NCBI GenBank assembly: GCA_900554385.1
Contig: USHE01000035.1
Coordinates: forward strand, 1-13,207
Length of the DNA stretch: 13,207 nt
Direction: 5' to 3'
Source of the DNA: an uncultured bacterium
GTDB taxonomy: Bacteria; Cyanobacteriota; Vampirovibrionia; Gastranaerophilales; Gastranaerophilaceae
Part shown: positions 5,375 to 12,262 of the stretch, piece after piece
Layout of the letters: each line of letters begins with the position of its first letter
Numbering within the stretch: position 1 is the stretch's first letter
Made by a program: the position numbers and the translations under genes
Notes under the pieces: generated by a model
Databases searched by the model: none
Seen by the model: only the letters and a program-made list of their open reading frames with translations
Told to the model about the DNA's origin: nothing

Positions 5375-6582
5375 TGGACGATTTCAGATTTGACTCAATA
5401 GAAGAAGCATTGAAAGACTTTGCGATGGGAAAACCGTTAATTGTCGCAGACGACGAAGACCGTGAAAATGAAGGGGATTTAATCTGTTCAGGACAAATGG
5501 TCACCCCTGAAATAATAAAATTTATGGCAGAAGAAGCCAAAGGACTTGTATGCCTTGCAATATCAAAAGAAATTGCCCAAAAACTGGATTTGCCGCAGAT
5601 GGTTGAACAAAATACCGAAGGAATGAAAACTGCATTTACCGTAAGTATTGACGCAGCAGAAAAATACGGCGTAACAACAGGGATTTCCGCATTTGACCGT
5701 GCAAAAACAATAGAAGTTGCCCTCGCTCCCGATGCTGTTCCATCAGACTTACGCCGTCCGGGACACCTTTTTCCTTGTGTGGCAAGAGAAGGCGGAGTAT
5801 TAACAAGAACAGGACATACCGAAGCCGTTGTTGATTTGGCAAAACTATGCGGACATATTCCGGCAGGACCAATGTGTGAAATTATGGACGAAGACGGACA
5901 CATGATGCGCCGTGATAATTTAAGAAAATTCGCAGACAAGCACGGGATTAAATTTATCTCGGTAGCTGAACTTATTGCATACAGATTAAAATCCGAAAAA
6001 TTTGTAACCAGAGAAGCCGAAGCTGATTTACCGACAAAATACGGACACTTTAAGATTTACGGTTACCGCAACAACCTTACGGGACAAGAACATGTTGCTC
6101 TCGTAAAAGACGACGGCAGCGACAAAATCCCGCTGATTAGAGTTCATAGCGAATGCCTAACTGGCGACATCTTTCACAGTCTGAAATGTGATTGTAATTC
6201 TCAGCTTCACGGAGCTTTGAGAATGATTGAAGAATACGGAAAAGGCGCATTAGTATACTTGAAAGGTCATGAAGGGCGTGGTATCGGGATTATAAATAAA
6301 ATTAAAGCGTATAATCTGCAAGAAAAAGGACAAGATACCGTGGAAGCCAACATCTCACTAGGTTTTAAGCCTGACCTTCGTGACTACGGAGTGGGCGCAC
6401 AAATTATTCTTGATTTAGGTTTTAATAACTTTAACTTAATCACCAATAACCCGAAAAAAATCGTCGGACTAAAGGGTTACGGGCTAACAATCCACGATAT
6501 CGTAAAACTTCAATCGGAAATAACATGCTATAATAAACGATATATGGAAACTAAAAAAGAAAAAATGCATCACATGTTATAA
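5374..6582 (+). CDS. ribBA: Bifunctional 3,4-dihydroxy-2-butanone 4-phosphate synthase / GTP cyclohydrolase II
   Basis: Supplies both precursors of riboflavin: the C4 unit from ribulose 5-phosphate, and the pyrimidine from GTP. The 402 residues are a standard fusion. The N-terminal DHBP synthase domain (about 1-205) has IVADDEDRENEGDL (23-36), TGISAFDRAKTI (102-113), RRPGHLFP (127-134) and RTGHTEA (145-151). The C-terminal cyclohydrolase II domain (about 206-395) has RVHSECLTGD (256-265) with zinc cysteines Cys261, Cys272 and Cys274, then GHEGRGIGIINKIKAYNLQ (298-316), DTVEANISLGF (321-331) and LITNNPKK (355-362). Both active sites look intact. AAAGGAG lies at 5353-5359, and the ATG overlaps the ribE stop by one base. 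ribD and ribH, the other two genes of the pathway, are not in the window. A GNAT gene follows after 32 bp. Confidence 0.97.
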   Translation: MDDFRFDSIEEALKDFAMGKPLIVADDEDRENEGDLICSGQMVTPEIIKFMAEEAKGLVCLAISKEIAQKLDLPQMVEQNTEGMKTAFTVSIDAAEKYGVTTGISAFDRAKTIEVALAPDAVPSDLRRPGHLFPCVAREGGVLTRTGHTEAVVDLAKLCGHIPAGPMCEIMDEDGHMMRRDNLRKFADKHGIKFISVAELIAYRLKSEKFVTREAEADLPTKYGHFKIYGYRNNLTGQEHVALVKDDGSDKIPLIRVHSECLTGDIFHSLKCDCNSQLHGALRMIEEYGKGALVYLKGHEGRGIGIINKIKAYNLQEKGQDTVEANISLGFKPDLRDYGVGAQIILDLGFNNFNLITNNPKKIVGLKGYGLTIHDIVKLQSEITCYNKRYMETKKEKMHHML

Positions 6583-6614
6583 TATTAGCAGTATTAATTT
6601 AAGGAATTAAGAAA

Positions 6615-7592
6615 ATGAGTACGAATTTTCAGGCAAAATTAATAACAGAAGACGAGTATAAAGGCTTTGAAAGCTTATATAATGACTTTCGTGACCGTGC
6701 GGTGGAAGAATATAAGTTTGAGCTTGAACCGTTAGATTATAAAGGCTTTATAGATGCAGTAAGAAAAGATTTAATAAAATGTATCGTGCTTTTGGAAAAC
6801 AGTATACCTACAGCTTTCTTGATTTACACAACATCTATTTCAGAAGCCGTTGAGTTAAATATTATACACTGCTATAACATGGAAAATATTGAAGAAAGAA
6901 GCCGCTATCTGGTAAAAGAATTTCTAAATGAAACAGAATACGAGCGTGAAGATAAAGTGGTGTGTTATCCGATGTTAGGAGCGCAAAAAAATCTTATACA
7001 TGAAATCGCGAAATTCGGCTTTAAATTTATTGGCATTGTTGTTTTAAGATTTATGATGTTTGGCACAAATTCTAAAGAAATCTTTAAAATGTACAAACCG
7101 GAACCGCTTCCTCACGAATATTGCCTAACAGAATGGGATAACCGCTATTTTGAAGATGCGGTAAGCGTTGTGAACGAAGCCTTTGAAAACAGTGCCGACG
7201 CATTATTTGACCCGCGATTTAAAACCGCAGAAGGAACACGGGATATTATTCACAAAATAGTTGAAGATGTCTACGCTGAATTTCTGCCGAAGGCGACAAC
7301 AATATTACTTTATAACGGCAAACCTGTCGGATTTTGCTTTATGAACCTTACCGGCGGACAAATAGCAAACATACCTATTTTCGGATTAAGAAAAGAACAT
7401 CAGGGCAAAGGTTTTTCAATAATAATGCTTGCTCATTCACTTGAAAAGCTAATCGACATGTCAGAAACCGGCACCCGACATATTACAGAAGTAAATACGA
7501 CAACAGAAACGAACAATTTTCAGGCACTAAAATTGTACCGTCATCTTGGATTTAAAGAAGATTACAATTATCCGCAGTCATATTTAGCTTAA
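6615..7592 (+). CDS. GNAT-family N-acetyltransferase
   Basis: A 325-residue protein whose C-terminal half (about 165-320) is a Gcn5-related acetyltransferase fold. It has IPIFGLRKEHQGKGFS (253-268), the acetyl-CoA pyrophosphate-binding motif A with QGKG, preceded by the strand KPVGFCFMNL, and later NNFQALKLYRHLGFKED (300-316), the motif B alpha helix and turn. The N-terminal half (1-160) has no clear motif A but ends in a strand-rich KFGFKFIGIVVLRFM and may be a degenerate second GNAT domain. That would make it a tandem-GNAT protein. The substrate is unknown. ATG with AAGGA about ten bases upstream; it follows ribBA by 32 bp on the same strand and probably shares its transcript. Nothing ties it to flavins apart from position. 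Confidence 0.8.
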   Translation: MSTNFQAKLITEDEYKGFESLYNDFRDRAVEEYKFELEPLDYKGFIDAVRKDLIKCIVLLENSIPTAFLIYTTSISEAVELNIIHCYNMENIEERSRYLVKEFLNETEYEREDKVVCYPMLGAQKNLIHEIAKFGFKFIGIVVLRFMMFGTNSKEIFKMYKPEPLPHEYCLTEWDNRYFEDAVSVVNEAFENSADALFDPRFKTAEGTRDIIHKIVEDVYAEFLPKATTILLYNGKPVGFCFMNLTGGQIANIPIFGLRKEHQGKGFSIIMLAHSLEKLIDMSETGTRHITEVNTTTETNNFQALKLYRHLGFKEDYNYPQSYLA

Positions 7593-7595
7593 AAC

Positions 7596-7624
7596 TGGAC
7601 ATTATCTCAAAAATCATTTAATAT
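7596..7624 (+). promoter_or_regulatory. Promoter ending at the start of the next gene
   Basis: TGGACA at 7596-7601, a 17-bp spacer and TAATAT at 7619-7624, close to consensus. The expected transcript start is 7631, which is the GTG of the next gene. Confidence 0.55.
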
Positions 7625-7630
7625 AAGCAT

Positions 7631-8062
7631 GTGGATAACTATAATCTTGGTAATATGATTTCGAGATTTATGAACTACCGTCCGCCGAAAGTGCAGAACG
7701 GTTCAGTTGGCAATGCAAACATCAATCAGCCGGCGCAAACACCTGCTCCACAGCAGCCGACCCATGCTCCAAACACACCGTCAACACCTTCTACTAGCCC
7801 GCAAATGGGACAGATGGGAGGTTCTGACGCTGCTGCTTATATAAAAGATTTGATGAAATTACCCCGAAATCTAAATGAATTTATCTACATGCTTCAAAAA
7901 AATCTGAACCAGATGCAGTTTAACAGAATGTTTGAAATGGCAAACCGCCAAAACCTTTCACAAACACAAGCCCAAATCCTTGCCCAGTTACAGGGGCTTT
8001 CCACAAGCGAACTCCAAACAATCCTTAAATCCCAGCTAACAAATCAGCTTTCGTCATCATAA
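7631..8062 (+). CDS. Hypothetical protein with Pro/Gln-rich linker
   Basis: I do not recognise this 143-residue protein. Residues 1-20 (starting MDNYNLGNMISRFMNYRPP) form a short conserved-looking head. Residues 21-65 are a disordered stretch rich in Pro, Gln, Thr and Ser. Residues 68-143 look helical, with LMKLPRNLNEFIYMLQKNL, NRQNLSQTQAQILAQLQGL and a serine-rich end. There is no signal peptide or membrane segment. The start is uncertain: GTG at 7631 fits a leaderless transcript from the promoter just upstream, while an in-frame ATG at 7655 would lose eight residues and has no good Shine-Dalgarno sequence. An ATG at 7629 is in another frame and hits a stop after nine codons. The next gene follows after 27 bp, so the two are probably one transcript and may act together. 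Confidence 0.65.
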   Translation: MDNYNLGNMISRFMNYRPPKVQNGSVGNANINQPAQTPAPQQPTHAPNTPSTPSTSPQMGQMGGSDAAAYIKDLMKLPRNLNEFIYMLQKNLNQMQFNRMFEMANRQNLSQTQAQILAQLQGLSTSELQTILKSQLTNQLSSS

Positions 8063-8089
8063 AAGACACTGCAAATAAATGCAAACGGA

Positions 8090-8743
8090 ATGATTAACCT
8101 TGCAGATATAGCAAACCTTATTCAGGCAAACGGAAAAGATGCAGTAACCAAGCTTATTCTGAGTATGGCAAACGCCGCAAAACAAGGAATAACGGATTTA
8201 TCCGGAATGAAAGATACCGCAAGATTAATAAATGCAAGTATCGCCCTTGCCTCCCCTGAAAACCCGCAGCAAACATTAAAAACCCTGCTTTTATTATATC
8301 TGCCGTGGCTTCCTCTTGCAGAAGGAACAGGTTTTGATATAGAAATCGAAACCGGTCAAAGCGGAGACGAAAGCGACAGCATATTAATTGTTACAATTTC
8401 TACTATAAATTTCGGGCGTGTGGTCGCAACATTAATTCTGGAAACATCAAATTCTGTTCACGTAAATATCGAATGTCAGGAAAAATTTCCAAAAGAAGAA
8501 CTCCTCGCCAGAATAGAAGGTGATGAAAAACATTATTCAATGCAATCAGTTGTTTCATTTGAAACAAAAACAACGCCCTTAGAAAGAGCCGAAGGGGAGC
8601 AAACCAAGGCAAAAATTAATATGTCACAGACAAATGAAATCAACCCATACTTGCTTCTAATGGCACACACATTAATACGGCACACCATTGTAATTGACAA
8701 CAACGCATCAGGTGGTGTAGTATCTCATGTGGACGAACATTGA
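8090..8743 (+). CDS. Hypothetical protein with FliK-C-like stretch
   Basis: A 217-residue protein of unknown function. Residues 1-75 are helical. Then comes a hydrophobic turn, LLLLYLPWLPLAEG (66-79), followed by alternating strands: DSILIVTISTINFGRVVATL (residues 95-114) and NSVHVNIECQEKFPKEELLARI (split at about residue 130). The order LPL, strand, FGRV, strand, then a helix with ELL is reminiscent of the C-terminal domain of flagellar hook-length proteins (FliK), where LGRV sits between two strands. The similarity is short and I hold it loosely. The C-terminal 60 residues are polar and end with a His-rich tail. ATG at 8090 has only a weak GGA nearby and lies 27 bp after the preceding gene, suggesting coupling. 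No flagellar genes are present in the window, so if it is FliK-like it may serve another exported structure. Confidence 0.6.
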   Translation: MINLADIANLIQANGKDAVTKLILSMANAAKQGITDLSGMKDTARLINASIALASPENPQQTLKTLLLLYLPWLPLAEGTGFDIEIETGQSGDESDSILIVTISTINFGRVVATLILETSNSVHVNIECQEKFPKEELLARIEGDEKHYSMQSVVSFETKTTPLERAEGEQTKAKINMSQTNEINPYLLLMAHTLIRHTIVIDNNASGGVVSHVDEH

Positions 8744-8825
8744 TAACACTTATTAAATGCAGGTTTGGAATTAATTATAGGGAGAGAAAATTACAGTTAA
8801 TCTCTGACCAGCACAGAACTATGGA

Positions 8826-8898
8826 ATAGACCCTGAAACAAGTTCAGGGTGACTAGGAGGGGGTGAGTTTGTCATTCCGAACTCGGTTCGGAATCTAT
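8826..8898. repeat. Double-hairpin palindromic repeat (REP/BIME-like or small MITE)
   Basis: The only structured part of the 250-bp gene-free spacer 8744-8993. Hairpin one: CCCTGAA (8831-8837), loop ACAAG, TTCAGGG (8843-8849). Hairpin two: TTCCGAA (8875-8881), loop CTCGG, TTCGGAA (8887-8893). They are flanked in mirror fashion by outer ATAGA (8826-8830) and TCTAT (8894-8898) and by inner TGAC (8850-8853) and GTCA (8871-8874). The whole is a nested inverted repeat of 73 bp around a G-rich centre. Such units are typically dispersed in many copies between genes. It has no coding capacity. Confidence 0.6.
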
Positions 8899-8992
8899 TT
8901 ATCGGTTTCGAACTAAACGGTAACACAAGACTCTCAATTAGTTCACACATTTCGGGCTAAGTGATTTGATGCATATCGTTCCAAGGTAGTGA

Positions 8993-9007
8993 TGTGGCTC
9001 AGCCACA
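8993..9007. repeat. Short perfect palindrome before gloA
   Basis: TGTGGCT, one C, AGCCACA: a perfect 7-bp inverted repeat that ends on the first base of the AGGAGG ribosome-binding site of gloA. It could be an operator or could mask the ribosome-binding site in the mRNA; nothing else supports either idea. Confidence 0.35.
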
Positions 9008-9017
9008 GGAGGACATA

Positions 9018-9401
9018 ATGAAATTTTTACACACAATGATAAGAGTTAAAGACATAGATGCATCTTTAAAATTTTACACAGAACTTTTGAATATGACACT
9101 CGATAAGAAAAAAAGGCTTGACGATTGCGAACTTTATTTTCTAAATGATGAAGAAGGAACTTGCCAGATTGAATTAACTTACAACGACGAAACACCGGAA
9201 AATGGTTACGAAAATGGCACTGCATTCGGGCATTTTGCATTTTCAGTAAAATCTTTGGACGAATTCACTGAAAAACTTCACTCACTCGGCTATGAATACC
9301 TTTATGAACCGTTTGACTTGAACGGAAAAGGTACAAAAATTGCGTTCATAAAAGACCCTGATGGAAATGAAATTGAACTAATTGAAAAAGTTGTATGGTA
9401 A
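9018..9401 (+). CDS. gloA: Lactoylglutathione lyase (glyoxalase I)
   Basis: Isomerises the methylglyoxal-glutathione hemithioacetal to S-lactoylglutathione; methylglyoxal detoxification, cytoplasmic dimer. The 127 residues make two betaalphabetabetabeta modules of the VOC superfamily. All four metal ligands can be read: His5 (MKFLHTMIRV), Glu52 (QIELTYN), His72 (FGHFAFSV) and Glu120 (GNEIELIE). The phrase DPDGNEIELIE is the family signature. The short form without an extra loop points to the nickel/cobalt type, as in E. coli GloA, rather than the zinc type. I chose ATG at 9018 because AGGAGG lies five bases upstream; a GTG at 8994 in the same frame adds eight residues but starts inside a palindrome. 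It is monocistronic: it follows a repeat-bearing spacer and ends at a strong terminator. Relatives that act on bacillithiol or other thiols cannot be ruled out. Confidence 0.92.
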   Translation: MKFLHTMIRVKDIDASLKFYTELLNMTLDKKKRLDDCELYFLNDEEGTCQIELTYNDETPENGYENGTAFGHFAFSVKSLDEFTEKLHSLGYEYLYEPFDLNGKGTKIAFIKDPDGNEIELIEKVVW

Positions 9402-9403
9402 TT

Positions 9404-9431
9404 AAAAAACCCCTGCTAACAGGGGTTTTTT
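9404..9431. terminator. Bidirectional intrinsic terminator
   Basis: AAAAAACCCCTG (9404-9415), loop CTAA, CAGGGGTTTTTT (9420-9431): a perfect 12-bp stem with a T-run on either strand. It serves gloA from the left and the regulator gene from the right. Confidence 0.92.
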
Positions 9432-9435
9432 AATA

Positions 9436-9753
9436 TCAATTATTTATACATCTGATAATCTTATAAATATAAGCTGCGTTATCATTATCAATATTTTCGA
9501 TTTCTATGTTGATTTGCTTTTTAAAATCAATATTTTCATCAAGATGATTATATGAAACAAGTTCTTCAAAAGTAATATTAAACATCCCAAGTAACCCTAA
9601 AATAGTTTCGAAAGATGGATAATGCTTACCGGTTTCAAGTTTACTAAGCTGACGCGGCTCAATTTTTAGTTTCTCGGCAAGATATTCTTGAGTAAAACCC
9701 TTTTGCCTTCTCAATTCCTTTATACGTTTACCTAAAAGCTCCTTTTTGTCCAC
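9436..9753 (-). CDS. XRE-family helix-turn-helix transcriptional regulator
   Basis: A 105-residue DNA-binding protein. The Cro/C1-type domain spans about residues 7-62: GKRIKELRRQKGFTQEYLAE (8-27), helix 3 region IEPRQLSKLETGKHYPS (31-47), then TILGLLGMFNITFEEL. This is the standard five-helix XRE fold. The C-terminal 40 residues are acidic and rich in Ile and Asn, a possible dimerisation tail. The frame is open up to 9849, but I chose GTG at 9753 because AGGAGAGG lies just upstream and residues before it look non-protein-like. It is divergent from the prepilin gene, with overlapping promoters, so it may regulate itself and that gene; this is inference. Small XRE proteins of this size also occur as antitoxins, but no toxin partner adjoins it. 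It ends at the shared terminator with gloA. Confidence 0.88.
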   Translation of the reverse strand: MDKKELLGKRIKELRRQKGFTQEYLAEKLKIEPRQLSKLETGKHYPSFETILGLLGMFNITFEELVSYNHLDENIDFKKQINIEIENIDNDNAAYIYKIIRCINN

Positions 9754-9820
9754 AACCTCTCCTTTTGTATAATAATAATTTGCATTATGAAGATTTATAA
9801 GGAACTTTAAAACTATTTTT

Positions 9821-9849
9821 AATATATAATACGAACTATACATTGACAA
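9821..9849 (-). promoter_or_regulatory. Promoter of the XRE regulator
   Basis: On the minus strand, TTGTCA (complement of 9844-9849), a 17-bp spacer and TATATT (complement of 9821-9826). The -35 overlaps the -35 of the divergent prepilin promoter by five bases. The leader would be about 60 nt. Confidence 0.5.
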
Positions 9850-9871
9850 AATTCAACAAAAACATTATAAT
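9843..9871 (+). promoter_or_regulatory. Consensus promoter of the prepilin gene
   Basis: TTGACA (9843-9848), exactly 17 bp, TATAAT (9866-9871): a perfect sigma-70 consensus. The start is expected near 9878, 29 bases before the ATG, with AAAGG at 9891-9895 as a distant Shine-Dalgarno sequence. Confidence 0.85.
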
Positions 9872-9906
9872 ATTAATAGTTATTAGTTATAAAGGTTGAT
9901 TTTTTT

Positions 9907-10611
9907 ATGAAAAATGCATTCACTCTTGCAGAAGTTTTAATTACTCTTGGCATTATAGGGATAGTTGCGGCAATGACTTTACCCGTACTTATTCAAAAAA
10001 ACAATAACCGTATCGTAGAAACACGATTGATGAAATTTTATTCTTCAATAAATCAGGCTGTTAAAATGGCAGAAGCAGACTACGGCGATAAGATATACTG
10101 GTGGGATGACTTGACCGGCTGCGATTTTGACATAGAAGGCAATCCTATTGAAGGTTCATCACAATCCGAAAAATGGTTCAAAAAGTACATTGCCGCATAT
10201 ATGAAAATTTTAAAAATTGAAACGGTAAAATATGACGGTTCATTTCGTGTCTACTTTCCTGACGGAAGTGCATTACAAAGTCTTGCACACACAACAAGGG
10301 ATTGGATTTTTTACACGGGCAATCCAAATAAGTGCGATAAAGCCCAGTACTATGGAATATGTAGTTTTCATTTTAATTTCAAACCAACCGACACGCAAAA
10401 TGCAACCATGTGGAAATATCATATAAACAAAGGATTTGAACCATGGAAATATAATTGGGATGGCGATATTGAAAACTTAAAAAAAGCATGCTATAAAGAC
10501 ATTACATTAGGGGCTGATATTAGCGTGCCAGGGAAGGCATATTGTACCGCAGTTATACAATATTATAACTGGAAAATCCCTGACGATTATCCATATAAAG
10601 TCAGCTACTAA
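9907..10611 (+). CDS. Type IV prepilin-like protein (pseudopilin)
   Basis: A 234-residue secreted or surface protein with a class III signal: MKNA, then FTLAEVLITLGIIGIVAAMT. The mature protein would begin at Phe5, with the conserved glutamate at mature position 5 (Glu9) and a hydrophobic helix to about residue 29 that serves as membrane anchor and assembly helix. The residue before the cleavage site is Ala rather than the usual Gly. The globular part (30-234) is rich in Trp, Tyr and Lys and has six cysteines, in GCDFD, NKCDKAQYYGICS, KACYKD and YCTAV, suggesting disulfides outside the cytoplasm. The length is greater than that of a classical major pilin, closer to pseudopilins or minor pilins. 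A consensus promoter precedes it. Pilus assembly genes and prepilin peptidase are not in the window, so it is an orphan prepilin. Its stop overlaps the end of the convergent TPR gene by four bases. Confidence 0.88.
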   Translation: MKNAFTLAEVLITLGIIGIVAAMTLPVLIQKNNNRIVETRLMKFYSSINQAVKMAEADYGDKIYWWDDLTGCDFDIEGNPIEGSSQSEKWFKKYIAAYMKILKIETVKYDGSFRVYFPDGSALQSLAHTTRDWIFYTGNPNKCDKAQYYGICSFHFNFKPTDTQNATMWKYHINKGFEPWKYNWDGDIENLKKACYKDITLGADISVPGKAYCTAVIQYYNWKIPDDYPYKVSY

Positions 10612-12131
10612 GCTATTTGGCTCAATCTTTCGTTAATTTCATTAATCAGATTTGTATCGTCAGTCTTTTGTGCAAACTTTTGAGCTTTTTTCAACAGACC
10701 GCGAGCCTTATCCATACTATTGTAATCAATCATAATATCAGCTGCACTCACTTAATTTTGAGCAACTTTTAAAGGTGATTCGGCTTCGGTATAGTTTTTA
10801 ACAGCATTTGAATAAGATTTCAAAGCCTCCTGCGGTTCGCCGAATTTTTCATAAGCACGACCCGTACTTGACGCTACAAAACCTTTCACTTTTGCATTAT
10901 CAGTTTCTGCAGCCAAATCATTTGCCACGCCGAAAAATTCAAATGCATTTTGCTCATACATATCAGAGAAAATATTCCCTATTCTTGTCAAAGAAGTTGA
11001 CTGGGCAGCAAGATTATCACTTTCCCCGCCGTAAGAAACTGATACAAAGTAATGATCCAGAGCTGGTTCAATTTTATTCGCATCATCATAAATCTGAGCC
11101 ATTGAATAATGAGCTTTTGTTTTTACGTTGTTATCAGATGTCGTTTTTATTGATAAGTCATAACTTTTCTAAGCTTGAGGAAGATGGTCGTGGTCATCAT
11201 AAATCTGACCTATTTCGTAGTAAATTTTTGATTTAGTTTCGATATCTCCAACTTCGTCTGCTCGCTGTAATGCTTTTTGAAAAGTTTCTATCGCTTTTTT
11301 AGGTTCATTTGCATAAGCAAGTTTTTTAGATTGTATAAACAAAGATTTTAACTCTTTGTCCTGCGGAATTTTTACGGTAGTTTGCGGAACTTCTTGAGGA
11401 ACTTCTGCCACTTCTTCTGCTGTTTCCGGAACAACAGTTTCTTCAGAAGCAACGGTTTCTTTTGTTTGATTTGCCTTGTCAGTAGAACCTTGCGGGAATT
11501 TAACAAGAAATTGCGGATTTACGTCTTCTTCATTATATTTGAAATCAATCTGCTGTAAGAAAAGTGCGTCAACCCAATTTTCTACAACTTTTGAATCTTT
11601 ATTAAGAGTTGTAGAAATAAAACCATCAAGAATAGATGAAGCATTTTTCAAGTTAGATTTAATAAGCTTTACGTTTGGATTGTCTTTTCTAACCTGCGAA
11701 TCAATAAGCGAAAGATATCCGTTAACTTCTTCCATTAAATCATCAGGTGTAGCTATAGCAGAGGCAGTATTTTTAAAATCCTTAAGAATTTGTGCAATAT
11801 TAATACTTGAACTGCGTGTTTGCGGAATTTGTGCAGACTGGACGTTTTGGCTGCGAACTGAAGTCTGCGGCATACGTTCATCAGCCTGCTGTGGTGCAGA
11901 CTGTGTTTTTGCATACATTTGCTGCCACTGTTCAGGTCTAATTTCCTGATATTTAGGGGCTTCGTGTTCAACATAGCTTAAACCGCGGCTTCTGGAATCT
12001 CCTTTTGCCTGTTCTTCACGTTCGGTTTGGGCAGCAGACTTCGAGGCGTCTTCATCCTGTTTTTTCTTAACAAGACTTCTTCCGTCTTTTATATAAGGTC
12101 GTTGGTTAATATTGGTTAAATTCAACCCCAT
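10608..12131 (-). pseudogene. TPR-repeat protein gene interrupted by two in-frame stop codons
   Basis: From the ATG at 12131 one frame runs 508 codons to a TAG at 10610-10608, broken only by TAG at codon 321 (11171-11169) and TAA at codon 460 (10754-10752). The protein pattern continues across both: QA-stop-KSYDLSIKTTSDN, and KVAQN-stop-VSAADIMIDYN. Both stops stand where a TPR helix would have leucine (TTG to TAG, TTA to TAA). There are no frameshifts. The three pieces are 320, 138 and 47 residues. TPR-like helix pairs can be seen at about 262-296, 300-335 and further on (SMAQIYDDANKIEPALDHYF, GRAYEKFGEPQEALKSYSNA). The clean frame suggests recent loss, readthrough or sequence error. The end overlaps the prepilin stop by four bases. 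Confidence 0.75.
11169..12131 (-). CDS. N-terminal product of the interrupted TPR gene
   Basis: The 320 residues that would be made if the first stop is obeyed. Residues 1-105 are polar and disordered, rich in Gln, Ser and Glu. Residues 108-200 are helical (NIAQILKDFKNTASA, LMEEVNGYLSLIDSQ, NWVDALFLQQIDF). Residues 217-260 are an acidic, Val/Pro/Glu-rich linker. Residues 262-320 form one TPR and the start of a second. There is no signal peptide, so it is probably cytoplasmic, possibly a scaffold for protein contacts. The ATG at 12131 has only AGAGGT, 13 bases upstream, as ribosome-binding site. A weak minus-strand promoter (TTGACT at 12262-12257, AAATAA 17 bp on) and a 6-bp hairpin at 12206-12221 lie in the 131-bp leader. 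No function can be assigned. Confidence 0.65.
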   Translation of the reverse strand: MGLNLTNINQRPYIKDGRSLVKKKQDEDASKSAAQTEREEQAKGDSRSRGLSYVEHEAPKYQEIRPEQWQQMYAKTQSAPQQADERMPQTSVRSQNVQSAQIPQTRSSSINIAQILKDFKNTASAIATPDDLMEEVNGYLSLIDSQVRKDNPNVKLIKSNLKNASSILDGFISTTLNKDSKVVENWVDALFLQQIDFKYNEEDVNPQFLVKFPQGSTDKANQTKETVASEETVVPETAEEVAEVPQEVPQTTVKIPQDKELKSLFIQSKKLAYANEPKKAIETFQKALQRADEVGDIETKSKIYYEIGQIYDDHDHLPQA

Positions 12132-12262
12132 TTGTTGTCTGACTACCTCTTTATCCGCTAATTCTACTTACTTTACTACTATAGACCAAATTATGCATTC
12201 CGTACTCATACTTTCGTATGAAATCTACATGATTTATTTAAGTATTTTCGTGGAAAAGTCAA

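Noticed and set aside
8744..8993. Small coding genes in the spacer before gloA.
   Set aside because: Only ORFs of a few codons, without ribosome-binding sites; the structured part is the palindromic repeat.
9754..9849. A 32-residue N-terminal extension of the XRE regulator.
   Set aside because: The extension is Tyr/Lys/Asn-rich noise that covers the promoter; GTG at 9753 has a good ribosome-binding site.
9436..10611. XRE regulator as the antitoxin of a type II pair.
   Set aside because: Neighbours are gloA and a prepilin; no small toxin gene adjoins it.
10808..11949. Plus-strand ORFs opposite the TPR gene (10808-11236, 11476-11949).
   Set aside because: Antisense shadows; the minus-strand frame shows continuous TPR and linker patterns.
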